A stretch of DNA of 64,000 nt, taken from the NCBI GenBank assembly GCA_014904845.1, contig MU119205.1:62001-126000 (forward strand). Direction: 5' to 3'. Numbering within the stretch: position 1 is the stretch's first letter; each line of letters opens with the position of its first letter. The notes beneath the pieces are model-generated. The model was not told the origin of the DNA. It was given only the letters and a program-made list of their open reading frames with translations, and did not search any database. This DNA comes from Acephala macrosclerotiorum (Eukaryota; Ascomycota; Leotiomycetes; Helotiales; Mollisiaceae). Of the stretch, positions 33,577 through 44,536 are shown in pieces. The position numbers and the translations under genes were made by a program.

Positions 33577-34779
33577 TTTGGTCATGGATCGCAGATTTGA
33601 CAGGGGAGACGGAGACAGGGGCAGCAAGATGGGACGGAACAAGGGGCGTCGATCCTTCTGGTGGATGCAGGTGCAGGGTTGCGGATGTTGAGGCGAGCAG
33701 GCGAACAGGCGAGCTGGAACTTGGGGTCGTCTCTCTTTTGGCGTGACGGGGAGAAAGATGCGAATGAGCAGTTTCTGTTTGATCCATATTTCTTTTGCAG
33801 CGTCAAAAACGGAGCCGGAGTTGGTTGCTTGCCTTGAAAAAATACTGGCGCAGGTGCTCAAGGAGTTGTTGTCATGCGGGTTGCTTCGAACACGAATCTA
33901 ATGTTGATTGGTACTCGTACTCTCTGCTCAAACAATGAAGATCTTTCGGTCCCGCTGCTGCATGTTTTGCTTTTCCATGATGCAACGTGGCTGACAAAAC
34001 ACCGTTGTGATGCAGAATGGGGCTCAATGTTGGCACAATTTGCTGCTGATTCAATCTTGAATTGCTTTTTCGTAGCGCATGATGATTCTGGAGAAGAGAC
34101 AAGCTCTGATCGTATCCCGTAACACAATATGGAGTCGATGCACATGCCTCCAAATCGTGGAGATCCCTCAATGGGAATCGAGATCATGGCCGAAGCGCTC
34201 AGATCGAGGCGGGTCGAGCGAGAGTGGGACAGTCCATGCAGAGTTCATCCAGGAGACCACTTCCTCTGCCGCTTGTAGCTTTAGGATTACTGATATGGCT
34301 GGCGTTGCGTCTGGCTCACAGCCCGATGGATATTGGAAGGCATTCCGTCGGGGAGGCCTGTTCATTCAATCAAAGGAGAAGTGAGCTGAAGTCTTCTAGC
34401 CTTGGACCTCGGGCAAATTTCCCAGTGGTTCTCGTCACGTGAAACGGCATTACCTTATTGCGCGCCGACGTTATCCTTGCACAGCATTGACATCAATACG
34501 ACCTCAAATCAGACAACGACTTATGGCGAACGAGCGTCTGATACTTAATGAGTTGCTGATCATGTCTTCTTGACAAGCTCGCTGTCGACTTGCAAGCTGC
34601 ATTTTCTTCCAATTCCGTGGCAGGACGCTTCTTTCAAGTTTCGCAGCCTCACGTCCATCGTTCTTTCCCTGTTTCCGCTCTTCGAGCTAAAGCAGGAAAG
34701 TTCCCTACCGACCGGAAATTAGTTGCAGTCTTCCTAAATTGCAGAATACCATGAAAAGTGGAAGCCGATAAGCCTCAGG
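33577..34779. other. Intergenic region upstream of VAC14
   Basis: Overlapping ORFs of 60-116 codons occur on both strands, with no domain, start context or splice structure. I see no gene. The last few hundred bases presumably hold the VAC14 promoter. Confidence 0.5.
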
Positions 34780-37700
34780 ATGGATCCAAGCATCCAGCGC
34801 GCTTTGAACGATAAGCTCTACGACAAACGGAAGGTCGGCGCTCTCGAGTAGGCACTAGCACCTTCAAAGCAATAAGACAAAGCTAACAATTTTATCCTAG
34901 TCTTGAACGTGTCATCCGGGATCTTGCTGCCGCAAAAGAATTTGAGAGGATCAAGAAGATAATCGAGCAACTCTGCAACGATTACGCCTATGCGGTGCAC
35001 CAGCCTCACGCTAGAAATGGCGGCCTCATTGGTCTTGCAGCAGCAGCTATCGCTCTAGGACCGGTATGTCTGAACCTTGAGATGGCAATGATTTGGCTAA
35101 TTCCTGTCAGGATTTGGCACGTTATCTGGATGTTATTGTTCCTCCGGTACTGGCTTGTTTTACCGACCAAGATGCTAGGGTACGGTACTACGCTTGTGAA
35201 AGCATGTACAACATTGCCAAGGTAGCCAAGGGAGAAGTCTTACCCTACTTCAACGATATCTTTGATGCTTTATGTAAAGTATGTTACTTGTCATCCCAGT
35301 ACTTCGCCCTGCTCACAAATACATAGCTTGGGGCGGACTCCGAACTATCGGTCAAAAACGGTGCTGAACTCTTGGACCGTTTGATCAAAGATATCGTATC
35401 CGAATCTGCCGCTAACTATGTCTCTATTCTTCACACCTCTGAAGAGTCATCCACTGAAACCGACAAAGAGACTCCGGATGAATCTGTTGATTTGCCTACT
35501 GCCTTCTCACTCGCTCGCTTCATACCGCTCCTGAAAGAACGGATCTATGTTATCAACCCATTCACTAGGACATTTCTTGTAGGGTGGATAACATTGCTTG
35601 ATTCGATTCCCGATTTGGAACTTGTCTCATATCTGCCAGAGTTCTTGAGTGGCCTTTTCAAGTTCCTCAGTGACCCGAATCGCGACGTGCACGTCGCCAC
35701 TCAAGGAGCTCTGGAGCGATTTCTCAGCGAGATCAAGCGTATTACACGGATCAAGAAGGGTATTGAGGAAAGTCGGAAGTCTCGAAGCGACGGGAAACGA
35801 AAGCGTTCGGGTTCAATGGACAGCGAAAATTCGGTAGCGCCTGACGCGGGTGCCGATGACGAGTCATCAACCGCTGCTGATGGTGATGAGGATGAGGAGG
35901 ACAACAATGAAGATGACTGGGTCCCTGGACAAGACATCCAGGTCCGCTTCAAGGAGATATTAGAGATCTTAACAGCCAATCTTGATAGTCCTTTGGGTAC
36001 GTATTGTGGAATGCTTAATGCTGAGTCGGTGCTGATCCTTTCTTGCAGAAGAGGACAGTCTGCTCGAATCCTTACGGTGGATTGTTGACTTTCTTGACAT
36101 ATGTCCGGAAGAGGTTTTACCTTTTGCTCCGAAAATCTTAGCGCATCTTCTCCCTGCAATGGCTAGTGGAGTAGAATCTATCCGCCAAGCTGCATCTCGA
36201 GTAAACACTTCATTGATGGATTATGTGGTGTCACTTGCCGATGAAGGAGCGCCTTCAGAGGCTCCTTCCGCAGGGCCCTCTAGAATACCCACATCGATTG
36301 TCAAAGACTCTGCCAATAACGATCGCAGAGACTCCTCCACCAACACTCGTGGATCCATCTCTAATTCTCGGGAGCTGGAGAAGAGAGAATCAGAAGTCCA
36401 GACACCCCCTCCACCGTATAAAACCCCAACACCCACATCACCACCTCAGCCTCACCAGCTGCAAGTTGAGCTTGACTATGCCGCAGCAGTTGCGTCATTG
36501 ACCTTGCTGTTCCTGAACGATCACGAAGCCACAAGAGTTGCAGCCTTGACTTGGCTCCTAATGCTTCACCGCAAGGCACCGAGAAAAGTGCTCGCATTCA
36601 ATGATGGAACCTTCCCGGCGCTGCTCAAAACCTTGTCCGATCCCGCCGAAGCAGTCGTCACCCGAGATCTACAACTTCTATCTCAGATATCGCGCAACAG
36701 TGGCGATGATTACTTCTCTTCTTTCATGGAGAATCTTCTCCAGCTATTCTCAACTGACAGAAAGTTGCTTGAGACGAGAGGAAATTTGATTATCCGCCAA
36801 CTTTGTATTAGTCTAAGCGCCGAACGTATCTATCGGACACTTGCTGATTGCATCGAGAAGGAAGAGGACGTGGAATTTGCCAGTATCATGGTGCAGAATC
36901 TGAACAACAACCTCATCACCGCTCCGGAGTTGGCAGAGCTCCGTAAAAGACTGCGAAACTTGGAGACTAAGGTTCGTTGCACTGTACTCTTGGAGAAGAT
37001 AGACTAACATTTCACAGGACGGGCAGACATTTTTTGTTGCTCTTTTCAGGTCCTGGTGCTACAATGCCGTCGCTACATTCTCACTCTGCCTGCTTGCACA
37101 AGCATATGAACAAGCCTACAACCTCTTGCAAATCTTGTAAGGTTGATCTCGTGGTACAGGAGTTATACTAACGCCCACGCAGTGCAGAATTGGAGATGAC
37201 CGTTAACATGCTCATTCAAATTGATAAATTAGTCCAACTATTGGAGTCTCCTGTGTTCACATGTAGGTCGAGCACGCCAGTAAAGGATACCTGCTAATAC
37301 CGTACCAGATCTTCGTCTACAATTACTTGAACCAGAGAAATATCCTCACCTGTACAAGTGTCTCTATGGCCTTCTAATGCTGCTACCCCAGTCTTCAGCT
37401 TTCGCAGCTCTGAAGAACAGACTAAACAGCGTGAGCGCAATAGGCTACTTGCATATCGCACCCCGAGCGTACGTACCTCAATCTCGTAATAACAGTGTGG
37501 TCGAGAGTGTATCTACTTTCCAAGTCCATTAACGTCAGAAAACTACGGAGACTCATTCATCCTCGTTTAGCGCACCTTCGAATGCTGGTCCGTCCACTTT
37601 CGACAGATCAAGCCGTCTGAAAGGCAGGGATGAAGGTGGTATCCGATGGAATGAGTTACTTGAGAAGTTCAGGAGCGTCCAAGAGCGAGCAAGAAGAGCA

Positions 37701-37916
37701 CAGCGACCTGGAGGAGACTTTGACGATGGTCTTGGTGAAGCACGAGTTGGGGATAGCCTTGACTCAAGAGCGTTCAAGGATCTGGCACGACTGCAGGGCC
37801 CACCTCTGCCAGTGAAGGACACGCCACCAGCGGCGGCCGCAAACAAGTCGAAATCAAGCCTAGGTAAGTTTGGGCGACTAGGAGGAGCAGTGGCCGGTGG
37901 ACGGCCAAAGAGATGA
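34780..37916 (+). CDS. VAC14: Vac14, PI(3,5)P2 regulatory scaffold, with an apparent frameshift
   Basis: HEAT-repeat scaffold of the Fab1/PIKfyve-Vac14-Fig4 complex on the vacuole, controlling PI(3,5)P2. Exons: 34780-34847, 34901-35063, 35111-35278, 35327-35996, 36049-36971, 37018-37138, 37183-37262, 37309-37472 and 37539-37916; introns are 44-66 bp. The N-terminus ([18 protein letters not shown], then YVSILHTSE and [18 protein letters not shown]) and C-terminus ([33 protein letters not shown]) are textbook Vac14. In exon 6 the frame reads [10 protein letters not shown], and then two extra nucleotides (TC or CA, 37081-37085) precede the expected [17 protein letters not shown]. As written, translation runs out of frame and stops at TGA 37197-37199, near residue 708, losing the Fig4-binding C-terminal domain. 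Because all downstream exons are still well conserved, a sequencing or assembly error, or a very recent mutation, is likely. Confidence 0.88.
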
Positions 37917-37987
37917 CTTTGACGGGGGCCACGGAGCGAGCGTTAAACAATCACGAGCATCGTACATAGACGTGTAATGTAAATCTT

Positions 37988-38875
37988 TCAAGGCCTAGTT
38001 TTCTTCGGGCTTTCTCGCTCTACTAAACTTTCGAACATAGCGTCTCTTTCATGTGTCAAGTCCCGTAGCTCAACTCTCAGACGCTCCAATTCCAACCTGG
38101 CCAAATCCGTATCTTGTGGCAAGCCATGATAACTCTTGACTTGCGCTTCGAGATCCTTTAAAGTGACCATCAACGCTTTGAACTTCTCCTCCTCTGCTCT
38201 GACATCCTGTATCGTAACCTTCGATGTTCCTGCCGACGCAGCCAGCGATGATATGCGATCACGAAGTTCTGGGAGCTTGGATGCTAACGTCTTTGCCTTC
38301 CGCTGATATTCGATTGTTTGCTTCTGCAAATTCGAAGGAGGCTGGTAGGCATCGCTTTGCAAGTCCCTAATCAAGTTGTTGATGTTCTGGAGTTCTGAGT
38401 TCAAGTGGGCTTCGAGGATTGAGGTGCGATCGCTGACCTGCTCCAAATCGTAGGTAGTAACTTGGAGATCAATGATACTTCGTCCAAGTCTCTCGACATC
38501 TGGCATTGGTTGCTTCAACTCAACAGCTAAACTCGAAAGTGCTTCGATGCTAGTCAGACCTTCGCGAGTCAACGATTCTTCAACTGAGGCGAGCAAATCT
38601 GCGTTGGGATCTGCCTTCTCATTGGTCTGCAAGCCCTGCAGGGCTTGAGCTTCGACCTTGGCCAATAGGTCTCGTTCTTCATCAGCGCTTTCGTTGACAG
38701 CGGCGAGGGCGAGGAGAGCTTTCAGGGTCTCATTGTTGCGCTCAAATGGCGGTGGGGTCTTCCCGGAGAATTTCGTAGAGAGCCAGCTATCGACATAATT
38801 CCAATCTTTGGCTGCCGCGAGTTGTTGTCGAGCCGCTGAGGGGGAGAATATCGCCGAAGGGGAGAGATGTGCCAT
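37988..38875 (-). CDS. Augmin (HAUS) complex subunit 1 homologue
   Basis: Single-exon gene of 295 residues, MAHLSPSAIFSPSAARQQ. It resembles the fungal HAUS1-like subunit of augmin, which recruits gamma-tubulin to spindle microtubules for branching nucleation. The N-terminal part has the pattern KDWNYVDSWLSTKFSGKT, PPFERNNETLKALLALAAVN and ADEERDLL. Most of the rest is predicted coiled coil (heptad-like Leu/Ile spacing, for example VERLGRSIIDLQVTTYDLEQ and LARLELERLRVELRDL). The start was chosen at 38875 because the family pattern begins there; the frame upstream remains open, but with unrelated sequence. The 3' end lies 71 bp from the convergent VAC14 stop. It is divergent from the DnaJ-TPR gene, with 267 bp between start codons. 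Identification is from remembered N-terminal similarity and is moderate; a generic coiled-coil protein is the alternative. Confidence 0.68.
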   Translation of the reverse strand: MAHLSPSAIFSPSAARQQLAAAKDWNYVDSWLSTKFSGKTPPPFERNNETLKALLALAAVNESADEERDLLAKVEAQALQGLQTNEKADPNADLLASVEESLTREGLTSIEALSSLAVELKQPMPDVERLGRSIIDLQVTTYDLEQVSDRTSILEAHLNSELQNINNLIRDLQSDAYQPPSNLQKQTIEYQRKAKTLASKLPELRDRISSLAASAGTSKVTIQDVRAEEEKFKALMVTLKDLEAQVKSYHGLPQDTDLARLELERLRVELRDLTHERDAMFESLVERESPKKTRP

Positions 38876-39142
38876 TGTTGGTCGTGATTCTAGAGAATGA
38901 ATACAGAGCCAGTTGTTTTGATCGCGACGGTGATTCAGGTACACGCGAGTTGGTGGGGCAGGCAAGGCTGAGAAGCTAACCACGCCAAGTCTAATCCCTG
39001 TTGCATTAAATTTGGATCTAATCGCCAGCCTGGCCTTTGGACTCGACCAGCCCATATCTTGACAGTTCTCTTTTCCTTTCTCCAACCCAATTGTCTTCAA
39101 CCCACCAGACCTCCGAGTACTGCTGCACGATCATTCATAGAG
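38876..39142. promoter_or_regulatory. Shared divergent promoter, augmin subunit 1 / DnaJ-TPR gene
   Basis: 267 bp separate the two start codons, so both promoters lie here. Part of it is in-frame open with each gene. No specific sites, such as an unfolded-protein-response element, could be assigned. Confidence 0.4.
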
Positions 39143-40790
39143 ATGATTGTCAATCTCTCGGTTTTGGCGTTCGCCGCAACCATTTTATCTTCTAATTCCC
39201 TAGTTCTCGCCCTCTCTCCTGCAGATATCCCCTCAGATACCCCGATCTCTTCACTACTCGCATCTGCCAATGCTCATCTTGCCAAAGGCGAAACAAACGA
39301 TGCCCTTACATATTACGACATTGCCATTTCTCGCGACCCCGAAAACTATCTTACTTACTTCAAGCGCGGTGCTACATATCTCTCCTTAGGGCGAACTGTT
39401 CAGGCCACCCAGGATTTCAATAAGGTTCTGTCGATCAAACCTGGCTTTGAGGGTGCATTGGTACAGCGTGCGAAGATTCATGCAAAGAATGGTGAATGGG
39501 ATGCGGCCAAGAAGGACTTTGTTGCTCATGGCAATTCAGCGGAGGATCTGGCCCAACTTGAAGAGGCGAAGGGTGCTGCTCATTTGGCAGCGGCTGCTGA
39601 GAAGAGTGGGAATTGGGAGGAATGCGTGGCACAATCTGGCGTGGCGATCATGGTCGCAAGCAAGATGCTATCGTTACGGAAGACTAGAGCTCATTGTCGA
39701 TTTGAGCGTGGTGAGGTTCAGGAGGGCATGAGCGATCTCAAGCACGTCTTGCAGATGCAGCCAGGATTGACGGAACCCCATATGCAGATTTCGGCAATCA
39801 CATATTACGCTCTAGCGGATCTGGAACACGGTATGGACCAAATGCGAAAATGCTTGCACTCGGATCCGGATTCGAAGAAGTGCAAGAAGCTGTACCGAAG
39901 GGAGAAGACGCTCGAAAAGCAATGGGCGCAGATCAACAAATTCATGGATAAGAAGCAATACTCAAGCGCCGTCAAACTGTTACTTCCAGCCGGAGAGGAC
40001 CTGGGTCTGGTTCAGGACGTTAAGGATGATGTTAAGGAGTTGCGTGAAGCAGGCACTATTCCTGAGCGTGCTCCGAATGAACTCGTTACCGCTCTCGTCG
40101 AGATGGTTTGCGAGGCTTTCCATGAAGTAAGTCAGAAAAAGGTTCGAGAGAGGAAGGATGCTTCATTGCTAACAGTCGTAGATGAAAAACTCCAAGAAAT
40201 CACAAACATGGTGTGAGGAAGCTCTTACTGTAAACGAACACTCTCTCTACGGCCTCCTTAACAAGGCACGGATACATATGGAGGCCGAAAATTTTGATGC
40301 AGCTATTGCATCTCTCAATGCTGCCAAGGAGCACCACCCTGGAGCTCAGCAGATCAATCAATTGTTACAGAACGCCCATACCGAACTCAAGCGAAGTAAG
40401 ACCAAGGACTACTACAAGGTTCTCGGTCTTACTCGCGATGCAGATGAGCTCCAAATCAAATCAGCTTACCGGAAGATGGTCAAGATTCATCACCCTGACA
40501 AGGCTCACAAGCAGGGCATCACCAAGGAAGATGCAGAAAAGAAGATGGCGGCAGTTAATGAGGCCTATGAAGTGCTCAGCGACCCCGAATTAAAGCAAAG
40601 ATACGATCAAGGGGATGATCCAAATGACCATGAACAACAGCGCCAGCATCCTTTCCACGGCAGCCCATTCGGACAGGGAGGTAACCCATTTGGTCATCAT
40701 GGCGGTGGTCAACAGTTCAGCTTCAAGTTCGGAGGCGGAGGTGGTGGTGGTGGCGGTGGATTTCCAGGAGGGTTCCCATTCGGTGGATGA
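39143..40790 (+). CDS. ER-lumenal TPR-DnaJ co-chaperone (DNAJC3/p58IPK type)
   Basis: Co-chaperone of the ER Hsp70 (Kar2/BiP), related to animal DNAJC3/p58IPK. Exons are 39143-40126 and 40182-40790 (55-bp intron, phase 0), for 530 residues. The start at 39143 gives a clear signal peptide (MIVNLSVLAFAATILSS, cleavage near VLA-LSP). The in-frame ATG 28 codons upstream would bury it. TPR repeats fill about 35-395 (ANAHLAKGETNDALTYYDIA, YFKRGATYLSLGRTVQATQD, CRFERGEVQEGMSDLKHVLQ). The J domain starts near 403 (KDYYKVLGL) with HPD at 432-434 (KIHHPDKAHK), followed by a Gly/Phe region with a run of ten or so glycines. No HDEL-type retention signal ends the protein (FPFGG), as in related fungal members. 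Function follows from the family. Confidence 0.9.
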
Positions 40791-41454
40791 TAAAAACTTT
40801 GTCGGCTGGCGTTGGTTTGGGGTTCAGGAGTTAAGTTGACGGCGATCAACCAGAGCATCATATCTCGCATTTTGCGTTGGATAGATAGCATAGGGCGTAC
40901 TTATACACAAGCATGGAGACTATTACGTCAGGACCAAATGTTGAATTAAATGTTGAATTTTCGCATCGTGAAAACCACAGAAATGCTTATCTAAGAGTGG
41001 ACTGAACATTCCCAACATATGAGAAGGCCTTTCTTTAGTCAAGTTTCAGACATTGGAACTTGTAACTTTCGTCACCCGTATATTGACAATGGTCCATTCC
41101 CTTCGTAAATTTGCAGGCTATATTTTCAGGCCCTAACATGGGAACAATCTTCAGTAGCAGCTATTCATTCCTATCAAAACTCTGTTCTGCAAAGCTTCCT
41201 TCTACGATGTCAAATGGTCACAATAGAGATGATTCAATTTAAGGACGAACGACAAGTTGCAAGAGACAAGATTAGTTGGAAAGCCATGATGTCCATTTCT
41301 ACCACGTTGCTCGCAACTACGATTTCAATCGAAGTCCATCCGTGGTCACATAACAGCATAGGTCTGATCCCACAGACCGTCTAACTCCGCCCCGGAACGC
41401 CGTGAAGCCGCCCAGCCATGCCATGCAACACCATCCCACATATCGAAAGTTCTC
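40791..41454. other. Convergent intergenic region
   Basis: AT-rich 3' flanks of the DnaJ-TPR gene and eIF3k. No ORF or repeat of note. Confidence 0.6.
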
Positions 41455-42408
41455 TCAAGCAGGCTGTTCATAAGCCCGTCTGATCACCCTCGCGAATTGA
41501 TCAACCTTCACGTTCTCCCTAACGATCGTTCCCTTGGCCTCATTCTCTTTGTTCAATGGTACCTTCACGATAGTGCCCTCAATCTCCCATCCACAAACAC
41601 CATTAACAAACTTGTTGAAACTCTCGCCTTGCATTCCCAACCATGACTCCAGCACCGAACGCTCAATTTCTCGTACAGATTGAGAGATTGTAAGGGCGAT
41701 TCTGATACGGATCAGCTCTTCAAAACCGGCGACGTCGGCAACGAGATCGGCGTAGAGATCATCACTGTCGAGGGTGGCCCAGAACTGGCTGTATGAGGCT
41801 TGACCCAGGAGGTTGTTCAGGACGTTGAGCTTTTGGACGGCTTCGGAGAGGGGTGCGTCGCCGGCTGCGGGGAGAGCGGATTGTGTACTTGCGGGTGTGA
41901 GGATGTGTGGTGGGAGGAGGTGGAGGCAGAGGGAGAAGTCGGGGGAGGGAAAGACGGTCAAGGATTTGACGAGAATGTTGGTGATGGTTTCGTCTTTTGT
42001 GAGGTGGGGATTGAATTGGTACCTGATCGAAAAGGCACATCAGTCGGAGTTCTCGAGCGTATTAGATTGCAATATATATATATATGAAGTAAGAAATGTC
42101 TTTCAGATAGAGCTAATGTTTAACTTCAAGGGCTGAAGGGATTCATTCTCCATGCCCATTCAGGTAATAGGAAACGTTAAAAAAACGATCATCACTTTGA
42201 CAACGAAACTGCGCTTCAGAACTGTAGCTTTTACTCACAGCTTCAAGAGTGCCAGATTTGCGTAGGCATCATAGGTCTTCTCTTCACATTGCTGGACGAC
42301 GTATTCTTGGAAGATGCTGGTGGTCTCAGGGTTGTATCTGTCGAGGCCATTCAGGATCGCGTCGATGTGCTCTGGCCTATCGGGCGCGTAATCGAATGGG
42401 ATCCCCAT
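41455..42408 (-). CDS. Translation initiation factor eIF3 subunit K
   Basis: PCI/winged-helix subunit of eIF3 that sits with eIF3l at the edge of the complex. It is present in filamentous fungi but absent from budding yeast. Exons are 42408-42239 and 42022-41455, for 245 residues. The start at 42408 ([20 protein letters not shown]) matches the fungal family start. Then come [28 protein letters not shown] joined to [11 protein letters not shown] across the intron, [18 protein letters not shown], and the PCI-like C-terminus (EEGTIV-type strands; [14 protein letters not shown]). The 216-bp intron is long for this window and contains a TA dinucleotide run at about 42073-42084. Upstream the frame stays open through a poly-Thr stretch coded by a GTT/GTC repeat, which I exclude from the gene. 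Confidence 0.93.
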
Positions 42409-42465
42409 CTTGGCGTCTTCGAAGGCGCGGCAGATGTGGTTGTGGAGGAGTTGCGACTCGAAAGT

Positions 42466-42500
42466 GGTTGTCGTGGTTGTCGTGGTTGTCGTGGTTTCCT
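42466..42500 (+). repeat. 9-bp microsatellite-like repeat upstream of eIF3k
   Basis: The unit ggttgtcgt is repeated about 3.5 times, 60-90 bp upstream of the eIF3k start codon on the minus strand. It reads as poly-Thr in the open upstream frame but is probably leader sequence. Confidence 0.75.
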
Positions 42501-43533
42501 GGAAAAGTTCGACTCGACTGGATTTCGTGGTGGCCGTGAGGTTAGTGGGCTCGCTAAAGACTAGCGGGGTACTGTAGGAAGTAGCACATGACGGACCCTC
42601 CCCTCTCTTCGTGAAAAATAATATCGTCCACCCTCCACCCCAATCTAAGAGGACAGAGCTGCTTGAAAGCCTCATGTGGTGTAGTGCCATTTGATGTTAC
42701 CCTATTCATCATGGGGGCTACTCCTCATATCCCAGGACTGAGGCAAGCTTCGTCCTCATCCATTGGTTGTTCATTGACCCAACATCACCCACTTTCACCG
42801 TCATCTTTTGGTCAGAACTCTCAGGCTCAGTCTGTCTGGCTTTACGTCTTGTTTCGCATCTTGTATCCCGCCGCATTTCCCGCCTTATCTCCCGTCTTCT
42901 CTCCAGCTGGCTTTGTTTCCGTTGCTTCCTTTTATGAGTACTTCCACCGGTTGTTTGCTGGTTTCGTGAACGCGACTGTTGAGTAGTGTCAAAATTGTCA
43001 TCCTCCCCAAATGTCCAGTCAAACCACGCACATTCCTTGTGCTATCATGCCATAGACAGCTCTTTACTTCAAGTTGGTACCATCAAGTAGAAACAGCTGG
43101 GGAGATCTTGGAGATTGGCTCACGAGCTTGGGTGGCCACTGACACCTCGCGCAATGCCAAACTTCGAAGCTTTAAGGAGATGGAGCTATTCTATTATAAG
43201 TAAAAGGCAGGTATATCTCAAAGTAACTTTACCCGAGCTTTTTTTCTTCTTCAAAATTGTTTGCCGTTTTCGTTGTTCTGACCATGTCAATTTCGATTAT
43301 TCTCAACTTTTAACAACTGGATTGAGGGTCTCGCGGTGCACCAGCCACTCATTTGCTCGCAGGGTAGAATGTGGAAGTCACTCTTCAACGGAAATTGCGG
43401 CCAGGTATGAGGGACGTGGTGGCTATATTTATGACATGTGACTTTCGTTTTCGAACGAGTGCCTGTAGAGGCTGAAGGCGGCCAGCATTATGTGCATTTG
43501 ATCCTTGCAAACGCCAAACCCAAAGACGGGTTG
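42501..43533. other. Gene-poor island, first part
   Basis: Upstream flank of eIF3k followed by short ORFs without domains. It includes copy A of a diverged repeat (core 43151-43187). Confidence 0.5.
43151..43187 (-). repeat. Diverged repeat, copy A
   Basis: 37 bp align without gaps to 44500-44536 with 7 mismatches, 6 of them transitions. Weaker similarity continues on the minus-strand downstream side for about 130 bp. Translated on the minus strand the core reads KASKFGIARG here and KDSEFGVARA in copy B, so the copies may descend from one protein-coding unit. Confidence 0.5.
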
Positions 43534-44430
43534 CTAAATTGGCATACTACTCTGTATTTGAACTGATTCTGAACCGAAATGCAGTACGCAAGTAAGTGGA
43601 GATGCAAGATAAAGTAATTGGTTATGCAAATTCCAACACGAGCTGCGAGGAGAGATGCGAAGCATTATTGAATCCTGCCGCGTTGAGGAAGTCGGTTGGC
43701 AACTTGGCCTACCAGCCGTCTGAAGACCCCAAGAAAGGAAGGACATTCCAAGAACAACCTCCAAATGGAATCTGATCAAAGCCTAATTCTTTCCTCGTTT
43801 CTTTCTCTCACCAGTTGTAGGTAGAAGCTGGCGTTTTTGAAGTATGTCACGTGAACTGCCCCTTCTGCTCATGAAAACAATGTCTTGCATCTGACGATCC
43901 AATGGATGGAAAACTGGCACAGGTGGTCCATCTGTACTTGACTGAATATATGCTGTTAAATATGGAATCAATGTTGCCATGCTGGCCGACCATCATCGGC
44001 CTCTGAAATCAACCAAGACAAAGCATTCAGCATGTTCCTGTTCTTCAAGAAGGTACAATACATGGTCATTTCCATTCTGCGTAGCATTTGGCTTGAATTT
44101 ATTCCTTTCAATGCCTTTTCTTCCATAATTGAGGTCACAAGCAAACCTACAACCTCACTCTCCCTCGCAGATGCTAGCCTCAATGCCCTCCCAAGTGCTA
44201 TCTTCATCCCACGGTTCCACCTCGACCACAACTCTCAATGTAATTTTATCACTAGATTTCTTCGTCTCCCATTTCTTGTCCACTGTCTCTAAATTTTTGG
44301 CCGTTCTCTTCAAGGCCGCACGCTGTTTGTGAAAGAGACTGAAGACAAAGTCAGTTCTCAGATGGGAGGAAGTTGGTCCCATGTCTTCACGCACAGTCCT
44401 TGCCATACTCTGCACCTGAATCGAAATCAA
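43534..44430 (-). pseudogene. Unrecognised decayed ORF with in-frame stops
   Basis: A single minus-strand frame covers 44430-43534 (about 300 codons), broken by TGA at 44155-44157, TGA at 43993-43995 and TAG at 43783-43785. Between the stops the translation looks protein-like: SSHLRTDFVFSLFHKQRAAL, KITLRVVVEVEPWDEDSTWE, QNGNDHVLYLLEEQEHAECF and PVPVFHPLDRQMQDIVFMS. The second TGA follows a CGA codon context (CGA TGA TGG), and CGA-to-TGA changes are what C-to-T decay gives. The last segment after TAG is less convincing. I do not recognise the family. It starts just downstream (minus sense) of repeat copy B, which may be its original 5' part. Confidence 0.38.
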
Positions 44431-44499
44431 TACCGCCCCTCAAATATTGTTCCAAGTGGTGCTCACATTGTTGGCCTGCCGCCACCTGGAAGGGCTCGT

Positions 44500-44536
44500 G
44501 CAACGCCAAATTCCGAATCTTTGGGGAGATGAAGCT
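44500..44536 (-). repeat. Diverged repeat, copy B
   Basis: Partner of 43151-43187, in the same orientation and 1.35 kb away. See copy A for the alignment. Confidence 0.5.

Noticed and set aside
33403..33861. 152-codon minus-strand ORF
   Set aside because: It is antisense to the spliced SMP-like gene, has no motif, and is Pro/Ser/Arg-rich as expected of a shadow frame.
35969..36208. ORFs antisense to VAC14
   Set aside because: They are shadows of the long conserved VAC14 exons.
40181..40400. Separate gene starting at the second DnaJ-TPR exon
   Set aside because: The ATG at 40182 follows directly on an intron acceptor, and the TPR array continues across the junction, so it is an internal Met.
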